Positions 1 to 8,758 of a DNA stretch of 64,000 nucleotides are shown here, in pieces. Origin of the DNA: Actinomycetes bacterium. Its GTDB lineage: Bacteria > Actinomycetota > Acidimicrobiia > Acidimicrobiales > Ilumatobacteraceae. A program made the position numbers and the translations under genes. The notes under the pieces are model-generated. The model saw nothing but the letters and a program-made list of their open reading frames with translations, was not told the origin of the DNA and searched no databases. Where the stretch lies: contig JANXUF010000149.1 in NCBI GenBank assembly GCA_025356335.1, positions 20,861 through 84,860 on the forward strand, written 5' to 3'. Numbering within the stretch: position 1 is the stretch's first letter; every line of letters starts with the position of its first letter.

Positions 1-21
1 TCACTCGAGCGCCTGAACGGC

Positions 22-46
22 TGATGCTCCCGGGAATCGAACCCGG
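22..46 (-). other. tRNA 3'-end-like remnant (T-arm plus acceptor strand)
   Basis: Read on the minus strand, positions 46-30 form a perfect T-arm: a 5-bp stem CCGGG/CCCGG around the loop TTCGATT. Seven bases that could be an acceptor 3' strand (29-23) follow. I looked upstream for the matching 5' acceptor strand (GATGCTC), a D-arm and an anticodon arm, and none can be folded. It is therefore not a complete tRNA gene. tRNA 3' ends are common integration sites, so an attachment-site remnant is possible, but no integrase or repeat copy is in view. Confidence 0.35.
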
Positions 47-238
47 CCCGATGTCTGGTGAGCCGCCGGTGCAATACTCGGACCTCATGCAGTGGCCGGG
101 TGCGTTCAGGTGACGAAGGTGCCGAGCGCCTCGGGCCGAACGGAAACGCTGAGTCCAGCGCTCGGCCAACACAGTCTCATCGATCTGCCGCCGCGGTTGA
201 TGCCACGCCGAAGCAGCGCGAGGCGGGCGGGACATTCG

Positions 239-1282
239 GTGCGCCTGCTCGGCGTCGATGGCGGTGCAACGAAGACGGTCGCTGCGATCCTCGACCTCGA
301 CACCGGGACGGTTCGCATCGGACGAAGCGGGCCGAGTAACCCGTACACGGTCGGGTTCGACGACGCCGGACGGTCGGTGTCGGCATCGATCAGTGTCGCT
401 GCCGCTGCCGCTGGGATCCGCCTCGACGAGCTCACCTCCTCGGTGCTGGCCATCGCCAGCGCCGACTCGCCGGTCGAGATCGGTCGACTCGCACGAGCGC
501 TACCGCCGCAGCTGAGAGCCGGTGACCACGTCATCGTCAACGATGTCGTTGCAGCATGGGCATCCGGCACGCTCGGCCTTCCGGGAATCGCCGTGATCTC
601 GGGCACCGGGAGCAACTGTGTCGGCGTCGATCGTGCCGGGACCGCATGGCGGTGTGGCGGCTGGGGTCACATCATCGGCGACGAGGGCTCCGGTTACTCG
701 ATCGGTGTCGCCGCGCTCAAGATACTGACGAGGTACCGCGACGGTCGCGCCGCACCGACGTCGATGACCACACCGATACTCGATCACTTCGCCGTCGAAA
801 CCGTCGATGAACTCGTCGGTGTGATCTACGCCGGGCCGGGACATCAGGGCCTCTCCAAGGATCAGATCGCCGGCCTCGCCATTCACGTCGCCGCCGCCGC
901 CGCTGGCGGGGATGCAGCGGCTGTCGTGATCCTCGCCGATGCCGGTGCGGCACTCGCAGAACTGGCGATCACCACGCTGCGCCGATTGGACTTCTCCGTC
1001 GTTGCGGATGCCGTCACCGTTGCCGGGGTGCCGGTCGTGGACGCTGACGATGCCACCGTTCCCGTTGCGACGGTCGGCAGTACGTTCAGGGCCGGAGACG
1101 TACTCATCGGCCCGATGCGTGAGGCCCTACGACGTGCAGCGCCGCGAGCCGAGTTGACGGGTCCCCAGTTGGCGCCCGTTGGCGGTGCGCTGTGGCTCGC
1201 AGCCCGCCTCGCAGGTGTCGAACACCTACTGGACCCCGGGTTGCTGGCAGCTGCCATCGAATCAGCGGAATCGACTGGCTGA
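239..1282 (+). CDS. BadF/BadG-type ATPase, N-acetylglucosamine kinase-like
   Basis: Sugar kinase of the ASKHA (actin/hexokinase) fold, most like N-acetylglucosamine kinases that phosphorylate amino sugars in the cytoplasm. The phosphate-1 loop LLGVDGGATKT lies at the N-terminus, the phosphate-2 and sugar-binding stretch is VISGTGSNCVG, and GGWGHIIGDEGSGYSIG is the family's glycine-rich catalytic signature. The C-terminal PVGGALWLAA is the adenosine loop. The frame is open from GTG 92, but those 49 residues are low-complexity. I prefer GTG 239, which puts the family's usual N-terminus first and has a G-rich stretch upstream; ATG 200 is an alternative. The exact amino sugar is inferred. Confidence 0.8.
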   Translation: MRLLGVDGGATKTVAAILDLDTGTVRIGRSGPSNPYTVGFDDAGRSVSASISVAAAAAGIRLDELTSSVLAIASADSPVEIGRLARALPPQLRAGDHVIVNDVVAAWASGTLGLPGIAVISGTGSNCVGVDRAGTAWRCGGWGHIIGDEGSGYSIGVAALKILTRYRDGRAAPTSMTTPILDHFAVETVDELVGVIYAGPGHQGLSKDQIAGLAIHVAAAAAGGDAAAVVILADAGAALAELAITTLRRLDFSVVADAVTVAGVPVVDADDATVPVATVGSTFRAGDVLIGPMREALRRAAPRAELTGPQLAPVGGALWLAARLAGVEHLLDPGLLAAAIESAESTG

Positions 1283-1437
1283 CGGATGGCTGTGGCGGGG
1301 CTCGATCGGCGGTCGCGCCCGACGAGTACGCCACGCCCGTCGCCACCTGTCGATCGCCGGCCCGGATCCGTCACGGCGGATCGAACCATTCGGCTGCCGC
1401 AGGTTGAACCTCGTGCCGATCGGGTAGCGGAGTCGTC

Positions 1438-1881
1438 ATGCGAGGCAACGGTCAGGAGCGGGATCCCGACGTGCGATTCGAGTTCGGTCATCAAACAGAT
1501 GCGCCGTCGCAGGCCCGTAGAGCGTTGCGACCCCTGTTCCAAGACGATGGCGACCCGATCGCCGAAGCGGTCATGCTGTCGGCGAGTGAACTGGTCTCGA
1601 ATGTCATCCTGCACACAGATGACGGCGGAACCATGCTGGCATGGGATCCGAAACCGGACATCCCGTTTCGCCTGCAGGTCGACGATCATCGACACGGGGT
1701 GGAACTGCAACCTCACGAAGCAGCCGACCCGATCGGTGGCCGAGGCCTGGGCATCGTCGCGGCGCTCGCTGACGGATGGGGGGTCGAGGCGACCGAGGAC
1801 GGCAAATGTGTCTGGGCAGAATTCAGTCGTCCCGCTGCCGGCGAGGCGTCCTCGACGCCCGAAACGTTGGGAAACACCTGA
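1438..1881 (+). CDS. ATP-binding protein, anti-sigma regulatory factor type (SpoIIAB/RsbW-like)
   Basis: A 147-residue single-domain GHKL ATPase of the HATPase_c_2 type. Members bind sigma factors or phosphorylate anti-anti-sigma proteins. The N-box is SELVSNVILHT (about residues 49-59), and the G2-type motif GGRGLGIVAALADGWGV (about 99-115) is typical of RsbW-like proteins. There is no membrane segment. No sigma factor or STAS-domain partner lies beside it, so its target is unknown. It stands alone between the kinase and a convergent oxidoreductase. Confidence 0.75.
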   Translation: MRGNGQERDPDVRFEFGHQTDAPSQARRALRPLFQDDGDPIAEAVMLSASELVSNVILHTDDGGTMLAWDPKPDIPFRLQVDDHRHGVELQPHEAADPIGGRGLGIVAALADGWGVEATEDGKCVWAEFSRPAAGEASSTPETLGNT

Positions 1882-1896
1882 CCGCTTTCCGGGGTC

Positions 1897-2772
1897 TCAG
1901 TCGGGGCCGACCTCGGGGATGACGCGGTCGGCGAACTCACGCAGGCGGTCGACGCCACCAGCTCCGGCGAAGAGGAATGCCGGCACCATCGCCCGCCCGA
2001 CACCGAGTTCGATGAGCTGCTCGGCCCTCTGGCGTGGATCGCCTTGGGGGAGACCGAACATCGCGTTGATCTCGATCTCGTCCGGATCGCGACCGTATTG
2101 CTCCGCAGCGAGGCGGAGGTCCGTGACGAGCGCCCGGAGTTTCTGCGGATCGCTCTCGCCGGGGAAGTAGCCGTCGGCGATTCGTACCGCGCGCCTCAGC
2201 GCCGCCGGCGTGTCGCCACCGACGAGGATCGGTATCGACGCTTGCACAGGTCGCGGACTGCACGTGACGGGTAGGAAGTCGACGAATTCGCCGTGGAACT
2301 CGGCATGCGGGCCGGCCCACAGAGCGCGCATCGCGGCGATGTATTCGTCGTTGCGTGCTCCTCTCCGCTCCCACGGCACGCCGATCGCGTCGAATTCCTC
2401 CCGCAGCCAGCCGACCCCGATTCCGAGTTCGACACGACCACGAGAGAGCATGTCGAGCGTGGCGATTTCCTTGGCGAGAACGAGCGGATTCCGCTGCGGC
2501 ACGATGAGGATGCATGTACCGAGCCGGAGTGTCGGTGCGGCCGCCGCCACGAATGCGAGCCAGATCAACGGGTCGGGGATCGGCGTCTCGGCCACTGCGG
2601 GAACCTTGCCATCCTCGGTGTAGGGATATGGCGAGTCGATCGTCTTCGGCATCACGACATGCTCGCCGGCCCACACCGATTCGAACCCGACGGCTTCGGC
2701 ACAGCGGCAGAGTTCGAGCGCCGCATCCCCTTCGATCCCGACGCTGCTTGCAAATGCGAGTCCGAACTTCAT
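1897..2772 (-). CDS. LLM-class F420-dependent oxidoreductase
   Basis: A 291-residue luciferase-like monooxygenase fold protein of the TIGR03619-type F420 subfamily, spanning a complete TIM barrel. Typical blocks are GFESVWAGEHVVMP near residue 30, LRLGTCILIVPQRNP near 83, RGRVELGIGVGWLREEF near 112 and IPILVGGDTPAALRRA near 183. It probably reduces or oxidises a small substrate with coenzyme F420 in the cytosol, with unknown substrate. ATG 2772 is preceded by a GGAGAC ribosome site. It converges with the anti-sigma-type gene. Confidence 0.85.
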   Translation of the reverse strand: MKFGLAFASSVGIEGDAALELCRCAEAVGFESVWAGEHVVMPKTIDSPYPYTEDGKVPAVAETPIPDPLIWLAFVAAAAPTLRLGTCILIVPQRNPLVLAKEIATLDMLSRGRVELGIGVGWLREEFDAIGVPWERRGARNDEYIAAMRALWAGPHAEFHGEFVDFLPVTCSPRPVQASIPILVGGDTPAALRRAVRIADGYFPGESDPQKLRALVTDLRLAAEQYGRDPDEIEINAMFGLPQGDPRQRAEQLIELGVGRAMVPAFLFAGAGGVDRLREFADRVIPEVGPD

Positions 2773-2880
2773 GACTGTCTCCGTTCATTCCGAGCTGAGC
2801 GTCCAGTGCCGATTCACAGGCTGCCTGGCGAAACGCACAGGAGTCTCACGATAACGACGAACGGTAGTTCGACCGACCGT

Positions 2881-3591
2881 TCAGACGGCGTTTCCAGTCA
2901 GGCGTCCGATCGCCATCGAAATGAGTAGTGCCAAGGCGCCACCGATCAGCACCCTCACCGCTGCTCGCCCGAGTGGAGCACCGCCGAGGCGGGCACCGAC
3001 AGCGCCCAGCACGCCGAGTTCGACCAAGGTTGCAGAGATGATGACAGGGAGACGCAGCGCAGCGGAGAACAACAGGACGACGAGGATCGGCAAGATCGCT
3101 CCGGTGATGAAGCTCAGCGCCGAGACCAACGCCGCCTCGACGGGGTTGGCGAGGGCAGTGACATCGATCCCCAACTCGTCTCGGGCATGGATCGCCAGCG
3201 GATCGAGGCTCGATAGTTCCTGAGCGACTTGCTCTGCCAGTCCCGGGCTCAAGCCCCGTCGCCGGTAGATCTGCGCCAGTTCGGCGCGTTCGTCGTCGGG
3301 GGTCGCCGCAATTTCTGCCGCCTCGCGTCGCAGGTCGGCGCGTTCTGCATCGCGCTGGGAACTCACCGAGACGTACTCTCCGGCAGCCATCGAGAGTGAA
3401 CCAGCGGTGAGGCCGGCAATACCGGCGACGAGAATGGTCGAACGCGTGCTCGCCGCTGCTGCCACCGCCACCATCAGGCTGGCTGTCGAGATGAGTCCGT
3501 CGTTCGCGCCGAGCACTGCCGCACGAAGCCACGCGGCGCGCCCGCCGACATGGCTCTCCGCCGCCAGATGATTGCGTAACGTACGAGTCAC
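2881..3591 (-). CDS. VIT1/CCC1 family iron/manganese transporter
   Basis: A 236-residue membrane protein of the vacuolar iron transporter family, which moves Fe2+ or Mn2+ out of the cytoplasm. The N-terminal block WLRAAVLGANDGLISTAS (about residues 20-37) and the TAGSLSMAAGEYVSVSSQ block (about 62-79) are hallmarks. A Glu/Asp-rich soluble segment (about 82-140) is the metal-binding region between the early and last helices. It starts with GTG 3591. It is transcribed divergently from the ApbE cluster; no shared regulation is visible. Confidence 0.88.
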   Translation of the reverse strand: MTRTLRNHLAAESHVGGRAAWLRAAVLGANDGLISTASLMVAVAAAASTRSTILVAGIAGLTAGSLSMAAGEYVSVSSQRDAERADLRREAAEIAATPDDERAELAQIYRRRGLSPGLAEQVAQELSSLDPLAIHARDELGIDVTALANPVEAALVSALSFITGAILPILVVLLFSAALRLPVIISATLVELGVLGAVGARLGGAPLGRAAVRVLIGGALALLISMAIGRLTGNAV

Positions 3592-3771
3592 CGGACGATC
3601 ATGCCAGCTGCTGGCAATGCTCCGTCAGGAAATTTTGGCCCCACCCACGCTGCGGTCGGAAGCCGTTGCCGGACAATCCGGGATTCGGTGACATAGGTCA
3701 CGCACCTTTTTTGTGACAACCTGTGTCGCCAGTCGATGTGTGTCGCAAGTACCTCGACGTCTGGAGCATTC

Positions 3772-4316
3772 ATGGACCGCCGCACAGCACTCGCTGCCAG
3801 TATCGCCATCGTATTGACGGGGCCTCGGGAACTGTCGCGGCTGCGTCCGTGCAAGGCATTCCGACGCTGGGGCTGAACCGAAGCCGTCAGCTCGACCTCC
3901 CGGCACTCGTGGCGACGAGTGCGGCCACCACGACGACACCGACGTCCACGGGTGCGCCCACGAGTGCGCCGACGATGCCCGACCGCCCTGATGATTCGGC
4001 GCCACCGGAGGTTGTCACCTCGATCGTCTACATCGACGATGTCGTCGTCGTGACCACAACGGCCCCCGTCGTCACAACGGTTTTGGAGGAAGCCGACACG
4101 TCACCGGCAGCCACGGCGCCCGCTCCGGTTGCTCCGCCGACCGCAGCGACGAGGAAACAGCGTCCACCTTCGACCGCAGCCACGTCGACGAGCAGTGCCA
4201 GAACCACTGCTGCGCCCAGAACGCCGCCGACGGTCGGCAGCCAGGGTGGCGGTGATGATCATGGCACCGATGACCATGGCGGCGGCGGAATCGGCAGCGA
4301 CGGGAGCGATGGATGA
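3772..4316 (+). CDS. Thr/Pro/Ala-rich exported protein, probable single-base frameshift
   Basis: ATG 3772 opens a good signal-peptide-like start (MDRRTALAASIAIVLTG), but that frame closes after 34 codons. The frame one base over (open from GTG 3723 to the stop at 4316) carries on in register from the same place: one missing G in the G-run at 3819-3822 would join them into a continuous Ala/Thr/Pro-rich exported protein. The rest is Thr/Val-rich (VVTSIVYIDDVVVVTTTAP) with a Gly/Asp/His-rich end. No known domain. Its stop overlaps the next gene's start (ATGA), so it heads the ApbE operon. Either a sequencing error or a real mutation fits. Confidence 0.5.
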
Positions 4317-4962
4317 TGGCGGTGCCAGGCTCGCGGCCGACAGGGAAGCGGCGTAAACCGGCGGCCGCTGCACGAATCCTGGCCTCCGGTCTGGCGACAT
4401 CCGGATTCTTCGGAATCGTCGCCACCATCGCTCACCAGCAGGCATCGGCCGATGCCAGGGCACGGCAGGCAGTGCAGGCAAAAGCGGCAACTCAGCCACA
4501 GGCTGCAGCGGTCACTGAAGCTCCGGCGCCGGCGCCGAACCGATTGCACCCGCACCGGTCGTCACGGTCGGTGCCCCTCCGACCTCACTCGCCCCGTCGA
4601 CAACGATCGTCCTCGAAGAGATTCACCGAACCGTCTACGTCGATCAGTTCGGAAGCACCGTGCCGGATCCGTCGCTGTCGACGACCGTCGTTGCCGAAAC
4701 CGGCCAGCCGACCGGCCCACCCACTGACCTGACCGCCGCAGCACCGGCACCTGACAAGGCGTCGGTTGCTGCTGCAGCACCTGGCACCGCACCGACGAAC
4801 ACGACCCCCAAAACTGTTCCGAAGAAGCGCCCAGCTGCGCCTGTGCCCGCACCGGCGCCTGCGCCTGTGCTCGCGCCGGCGCCACGTCCGGTATCCGCGC
4901 CGGCACCACGTCCGGCACCTGCTCCTGCGCCGCCGCCGTGTCAGGGTTCGAAGTGCGGCTGA
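4313..4962 (+). CDS. Pro/Ala-rich membrane-anchored protein, probable single-base frameshift
   Basis: The start at 4313 gives a basic N-terminus, then a hydrophobic segment (ILASGLATSGFFGIVATIA) and an Ala/Gln-rich region. Near 4537, inside a GCCGGC-type repeat, the sensible reading moves by one base: the next frame gives TTIVLEEIHRTVYVDQFG and then a long Pro/Ala-repeat tail ending in CQGSKCG at 4962. One missing base explains both halves. The composite resembles the preceding gene in design (exported, Thr/Pro-rich, VLEE element), so they may be paralogues. It lies just before ApbE and could be a surface partner of that enzyme, but no FMN-binding domain is seen. Confidence 0.5.
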
Positions 4963-4970
4963 CCGGTAGC

Positions 4971-5999
4971 GTGGAGTGTCAGCATTGGGTCGAGCGTTCG
5001 CTGATGTCGATGGGGTCGCCAGCGGTCATCATTGCCGGCGATGCGGGCGGTGCGGCGATCGAGTGGGCCGTCGAAGAGCTTCGACGACTCGAGTTGTGTT
5101 GGAGCCGATTCCTGAAGGACAGCGAACTGTCAGCACTCAATCGCGCCGCCGGTCGGTGGTTCACGATGAGCGAAACACTCGCCGCAGCGGTCGACTGCGC
5201 ACTGAAACTGTCCGAACTCACCGCAGGGATGTTTGACCCGACGGTTCATGATCGTCTCATCGAGCTCGGCTACGACCGACCGTTCAGCGGGCTCGACCTC
5301 CAGCAGGTCGGGCCGCTTCCCGCTCCGGCAAGGAGCCCCGGCGTCCTCGGCATCGAGCGCGACGGAGAACGGATTCGATTGCCACTCGGTACGGCCATCG
5401 ATCTCGGCGGCGTCGGTAAGGGACGTGCCGCCGATGTCGTCGCTACCGGGCTGATCCGGCGTGGTGCCGTTTCGGCCTGTGTCAGCCTCGGTGGAGACAT
5501 CCGTGTTGCCGGAGGCGTACCGGAGGACGGCGGATGGAGCATTCCAGTCGACGATCCGCACGACTCCTCTCGACAGCTCGGTTGCGTACTCACCGCCGAT
5601 GCATCGATCGTCACGAGCACGACGGCGTTTCGTGCTTGGACCCGAGATGGGCGCACGATGCACCACATCATCGACCCGCGGACTGGCATGCCGGCGGAGA
5701 CGGGTGTGCACGCGGTCGTCGTCACCGCGCCACAAGCGTGGTTGGCGGAAGGGTTCGCCAAGGCAGCGCTGATCGCCGGACGGGTCGCCGGGAGGCGGAT
5801 GCTCGACGCCGCAGGGATCGGCGGTTGGATCATCGGCACCGACCGCTCGTGCACGGCCACCGAGTGGGCTCCGGCGATGACAAAATCGGCGTCGGCACAT
5901 CCGACGGTCACGCTCACCTACGAACAGCCAGCGGGCTCGGAACTCGAAGCCCAGCGGATCGGCCACCGGTCTGCACGCCGCGCGGAACCGGTCGCGTGA
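4971..5999 (+). CDS. apbE: FAD:protein FMN transferase (ApbE)
   Basis: Attaches FMN from FAD to a Thr/Ser of a partner protein, using Mg2+. Family blocks are in order: VERSLMSMGSPAVI at the N-terminus, WSRFLKDSELSALN near residue 44, GMFDPTVHDRLIELGY near 86, IDLGGVGKGRAADVV near 143, SLGGDIRVAG near 172, HHIIDPRTGMPAETGV near 231 and WLAEGFAKAALIAG near 257. Its 342 residues are a normal length. I chose GTG 4971, eight bases after the previous stop, because it begins at the family's usual N-terminus; GTG 4938 is also open. There is no clear signal peptide. The stop overlaps the next start (TGATG), tying it to a membrane redox protein. Confidence 0.9.
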   Translation: MECQHWVERSLMSMGSPAVIIAGDAGGAAIEWAVEELRRLELCWSRFLKDSELSALNRAAGRWFTMSETLAAAVDCALKLSELTAGMFDPTVHDRLIELGYDRPFSGLDLQQVGPLPAPARSPGVLGIERDGERIRLPLGTAIDLGGVGKGRAADVVATGLIRRGAVSACVSLGGDIRVAGGVPEDGGWSIPVDDPHDSSRQLGCVLTADASIVTSTTAFRAWTRDGRTMHHIIDPRTGMPAETGVHAVVVTAPQAWLAEGFAKAALIAGRVAGRRMLDAAGIGGWIIGTDRSCTATEWAPAMTKSASAHPTVTLTYEQPAGSELEAQRIGHRSARRAEPVA

Positions 6000-6673
6000 T
6001 GCTCGCACTGAACAACAAGTTCTGGTGGTACGCCTCACGCGCCAGCGGCCTGATCCTGTGGTTGATCCTTGCAGCGAGCATCTGCTGGGGACTGGCGATC
6101 ACCGCCAGAATGATCCGTCGTCGAGGAATGGCCGCATGGATGCTCGACCTCCATCGACATCTCGGCACGCTCGGGCTGGTTTTCACTGGCGTGCACCTGG
6201 TCTCGCTGTGGGCAGACAATTTCGTCCACTTCGGCGCGAAGGAACTCTTCATCCCGATGGCGTCCACATGGCGACCGGGCGCGGTGACGTGGGGAATCAT
6301 CACTCTGTACCTGCTCGTCATCGTCCAGACCAGCTCGTGGTTCATGAAGCGGATACCGAGGAAGGTCTGGCATGCTCTGCATCTCCTCAGCCTGCCGCTC
6401 TTCGTGACGGGAAGCGCCCACGCAATCCTCGCCGGAACCGACTGGACGAACCGAGTGGTTCAGTGGGGCCTCGTCATCGTGTCGACGAGCGTGGTCTGGC
6501 TCGCTACCTTCCGACTGCTTGCACCGGCAAAGCGTCCAATGACCGACCGACTGGCCGTGGCGAAAGCTGCCTCGGCGGCTGCCGCCCACCAGCGGGCCTC
6601 GGTTGTCCAGATCGTTCCGAACGAGAGAACAACGGATGCGGTTCGCGCAGAACGGGTGGCCCGACGGAGCTGA
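5999..6673 (+). CDS. Ferric reductase-like transmembrane protein
   Basis: A 224-residue membrane protein with about six helices. Histidines sit in pairs on helices (LDLHRHLGTLGLVFTGVHLV; KVWHALHLLSLPLFVTGSAH), the pattern of b-type haem ligation in ferric-reductase-like and MsrQ-like proteins. There is no NAD- or flavin-binding cytoplasmic domain; the tail is a short basic, Ala-rich stretch. ATG 5999 overlaps the ApbE stop. Such proteins move electrons across the membrane, often with flavinylated partners made by ApbE, so this pair likely forms a transmembrane electron path whose flavoprotein acceptor is unclear here. Confidence 0.8.
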   Translation: MLALNNKFWWYASRASGLILWLILAASICWGLAITARMIRRRGMAAWMLDLHRHLGTLGLVFTGVHLVSLWADNFVHFGAKELFIPMASTWRPGAVTWGIITLYLLVIVQTSSWFMKRIPRKVWHALHLLSLPLFVTGSAHAILAGTDWTNRVVQWGLVIVSTSVVWLATFRLLAPAKRPMTDRLAVAKAASAAAAHQRASVVQIVPNERTTDAVRAERVARRS

Positions 6674-7001
6674 GGCCCTGACGGCACGTCCCGGCCCGAT
6701 GGACGGTCAGGAGCTGCCAGAGACTGGCGGCTTTGTCGGGCGTATCCGCCGAGTGTCGTGAGGCGTACGTCATCGCCGGCAGCCAACGTTGCTCCGGTCA
6801 TTCGATCGACACGCCGTAGCTTTCGGCACAGCGCTCGCCAGCCTCTGCGTGAAAATCGAAGAACAGCGCCATCGACGCTCCATCTACAGCTGAACAATCT
6901 TCTTGTATTTGCTGCAACAGCGAAATCCCGTCTCGCCGCCCGACAGTGATCGAGCATCGGTGCCGCAACGCGTCGTGTTCGTTGCGACACGTTCGCCGGC
7001 C
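6674..7001. other. Intergenic stretch between convergent operons
   Basis: No gene is supported here. A weak hairpin (CCTGAC at 6677-6682 pairing with GTCAGG at 6706-6711, with an inner GTCC/GGAC) sits just after the ferric-reductase-like stop and might end that transcript. The rest, including a somewhat AT-richer stretch near 6850-6930, shows nothing I can name. Confidence 0.4.
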
Positions 7002-7925
7002 TCAGACGGTGACCATCCACTGGGCCTCCGGGGCAGCGGTGAAACTCTGTACTGCCACTGGCAGAGCGACGCCCGCACTGAGGAGTGATTGGGTCGAGTA
7101 GGTCAGCGATTGTGGCGTGAATCCTTCGCCGCCGGCGATCGCACGATCCGACATCACCCACGTCGGCTGGCCGATTGTCAGCTGCAGGGGCCCAGCTTCG
7201 GAAGTGAATTGAATATCGCCGGCGACAGGTTCGGGAGCGGTGGTCGTCACCATCACACGGCTGCGAACGACCAGTCCGATCTGTGCAGTAGGTCCTTCGA
7301 GACGGTCGAGAGGACGGGTTGCCGCTTGGCTGCCGTCATCCCAGCCGATGAAATCGACCTGCCGAAGCGCTGGCGTCGACCGGATCCCGATATAGGTGAT
7401 CGAGCCGTGGCGGCTCGCCGGCGGCACCTCGATCATGCCGAGATCGTTCGAAGCCATCATCGTCCCGTTGATCTGCACGATGACGTCACGGACGGCTGGC
7501 ACAACTTGGATCGACGAAACCTCGACAGCTGCTGGGGGTGCTGCAGTCGCGGCTGGCGTCGTCGGGATATCGGTGGTCTGCGATGCTGCTGGCACCGGCA
7601 CGATCGGCGCCACCACCGTTCCGGCCCCGGTATCGGTTGCGTCGCCGATGATCGCAGTTGCCACGCTCGTCGGAGTGGTCGTCGCCGACGTCGCGCCTCC
7701 GACTGGACCGGTGGGTGGCGCCGCGCTGATTGGCAACGTGGTGGGAACGAGCGATGTCGGAACGGGAACCGGTGCCGTCTCGTGGCGGAGCTTGTCGCTG
7801 AATCCGGAAACGATCCTCGGTCCGAGCAACGTCACGCCGAGCACGGCGGCGACGAGCGAAAGGACTGGAACAATATGACGCAGGCTCGCTGCGTGGGCGA
7901 ATGACGTTCGGCGAGGCGTTGGCAT
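7002..7925 (-). CDS. Thr/Pro-rich single-pass membrane protein of the sortase operon
   Basis: A 307-residue protein starting at ATG 7925, which overlaps the sortase stop (TGATG). An N-terminal basic region precedes one hydrophobic segment (IVPVLSLVAAVLGVTLLG, about residues 19-36), then a long Ala/Thr/Pro linker (about 55-125), then a folded-looking beta-rich part (about 126-307, for example VRDVIVQINGTMMASND and GSITYIGIRSTPALRQVDF). I recognise no family. No LPXTG-type tail is present. As last gene of the glycan/sortase operon it is probably an outward-facing anchored protein; function unknown. Confidence 0.75.
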   Translation of the reverse strand: MPTPRRTSFAHAASLRHIVPVLSLVAAVLGVTLLGPRIVSGFSDKLRHETAPVPVPTSLVPTTLPISAAPPTGPVGGATSATTTPTSVATAIIGDATDTGAGTVVAPIVPVPAASQTTDIPTTPAATAAPPAAVEVSSIQVVPAVRDVIVQINGTMMASNDLGMIEVPPASRHGSITYIGIRSTPALRQVDFIGWDDGSQAATRPLDRLEGPTAQIGLVVRSRVMVTTTAPEPVAGDIQFTSEAGPLQLTIGQPTWVMSDRAIAGGEGFTPQSLTYSTQSLLSAGVALPVAVQSFTAAPEAQWMVTV

Positions 7926-8758
7926 CACGGTGACTCCGGTACGAGGAACGCGACGACGTTGTCGCGGTAGTGGCCGATCGAACGGTCGAAGGAGCCGCCG
8001 CAGGTGATCAGGCGGAGGGCCGGCTGCGGTACCGACCCGTAGACCAGTTGCGTCGGGAACTGGTTCTTCGGAAAGCGGTCGACGGACTGGACCACGAACT
8101 TCAGTGGGGTGGTGGTTGTGGTGATCGTGACCTCGGCACCGACCTGGATATCCACGAGCCGGTAGAAGACACCGGGACCACTCTTCTTCGAATCGACGTG
8201 ACCCATGATCACCGCAGGACCGCGTTCGCCCGGCTTCGGCCCACCGGTGAACCATCCGGCGATCGCCGGATCTGGCGGAACCGCCACAGTTCCATCGGCG
8301 AGGACTCCGGCCTGCACCAGCACACTGTCCACGTCAATCGAGGGAATCGCGATCGAGATCGGGTCACCGACGGCGGCATCCGGTGACACGTTCGCACCGG
8401 AGCGGACGACGTCGCCGTTCGTCGGAGGAGCCTGGGTGGCAGTGCTGATGGCGGCAACGGTGGCCGCGGTGCCAGCGGTTGCAGGTGATGTAGCCAGTGC
8501 CTCAGTTGATGTCGGCGCCGCTGCCGTCACGGCCACAGCCTCAGGAACGATGGGCACTGCTGTCGTAAGCTGCGTCGAGGCGACAGCGCCTGATGCCCGT
8601 GCCGATGAGGTCGGCGACGACGTCGAAGCCGATGAAGGCGTCGGTGACGACGAGGTTGATGACCGTCTCGTCGATCCGCACGCCGCAACGAGGAGCGCGG
8701 AGATCGCGACGACCGAGATGCACGCGCCGAGCAACCAGCGGCGAGACGAGCGGTTCAT
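7925..8758 (-). CDS. Class F sortase
   Basis: A transpeptidase that cuts a sorting signal and joins surface proteins to the cell envelope. The 277-residue protein has an N-terminal hydrophobic signal/anchor (LLGACISVVAISALLVAACG), a long Ser/Thr/Ala spacer (about 30-120), then the catalytic domain: His187 in VIMGHVDS, Cys253 in LRLITCGGSFD and an Arg shortly after, followed by GHYRDNVVAFLV. ITCGG plus the DNVV ending is the class F pattern. The LVAAC could also act as a lipobox. I chose ATG 8758, whose overlap with the DUF4397 stop (ATGA) matches the rest of the operon, over an upstream in-frame start. Confidence 0.9.
   Translation of the reverse strand: MNRSSRRWLLGACISVVAISALLVAACGSTRRSSTSSSPTPSSASTSSPTSSARASGAVASTQLTTAVPIVPEAVAVTAAAPTSTEALATSPATAGTAATVAAISTATQAPPTNGDVVRSGANVSPDAAVGDPISIAIPSIDVDSVLVQAGVLADGTVAVPPDPAIAGWFTGGPKPGERGPAVIMGHVDSKKSGPGVFYRLVDIQVGAEVTITTTTTPLKFVVQSVDRFPKNQFPTQLVYGSVPQPALRLITCGGSFDRSIGHYRDNVVAFLVPESP

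Noticed and set aside
22..120. Complete tRNA or selenocysteine tRNA on the minus strand
   Set aside because: No acceptor, D-arm or anticodon pairing could be built upstream of the T-arm.
1286..2170. Long plus-strand open frame (294 codons) opposite the LLM oxidoreductase
   Set aside because: Arg/Ser/Pro-rich with no family features; it is the high-GC antisense shadow of two well-supported genes.
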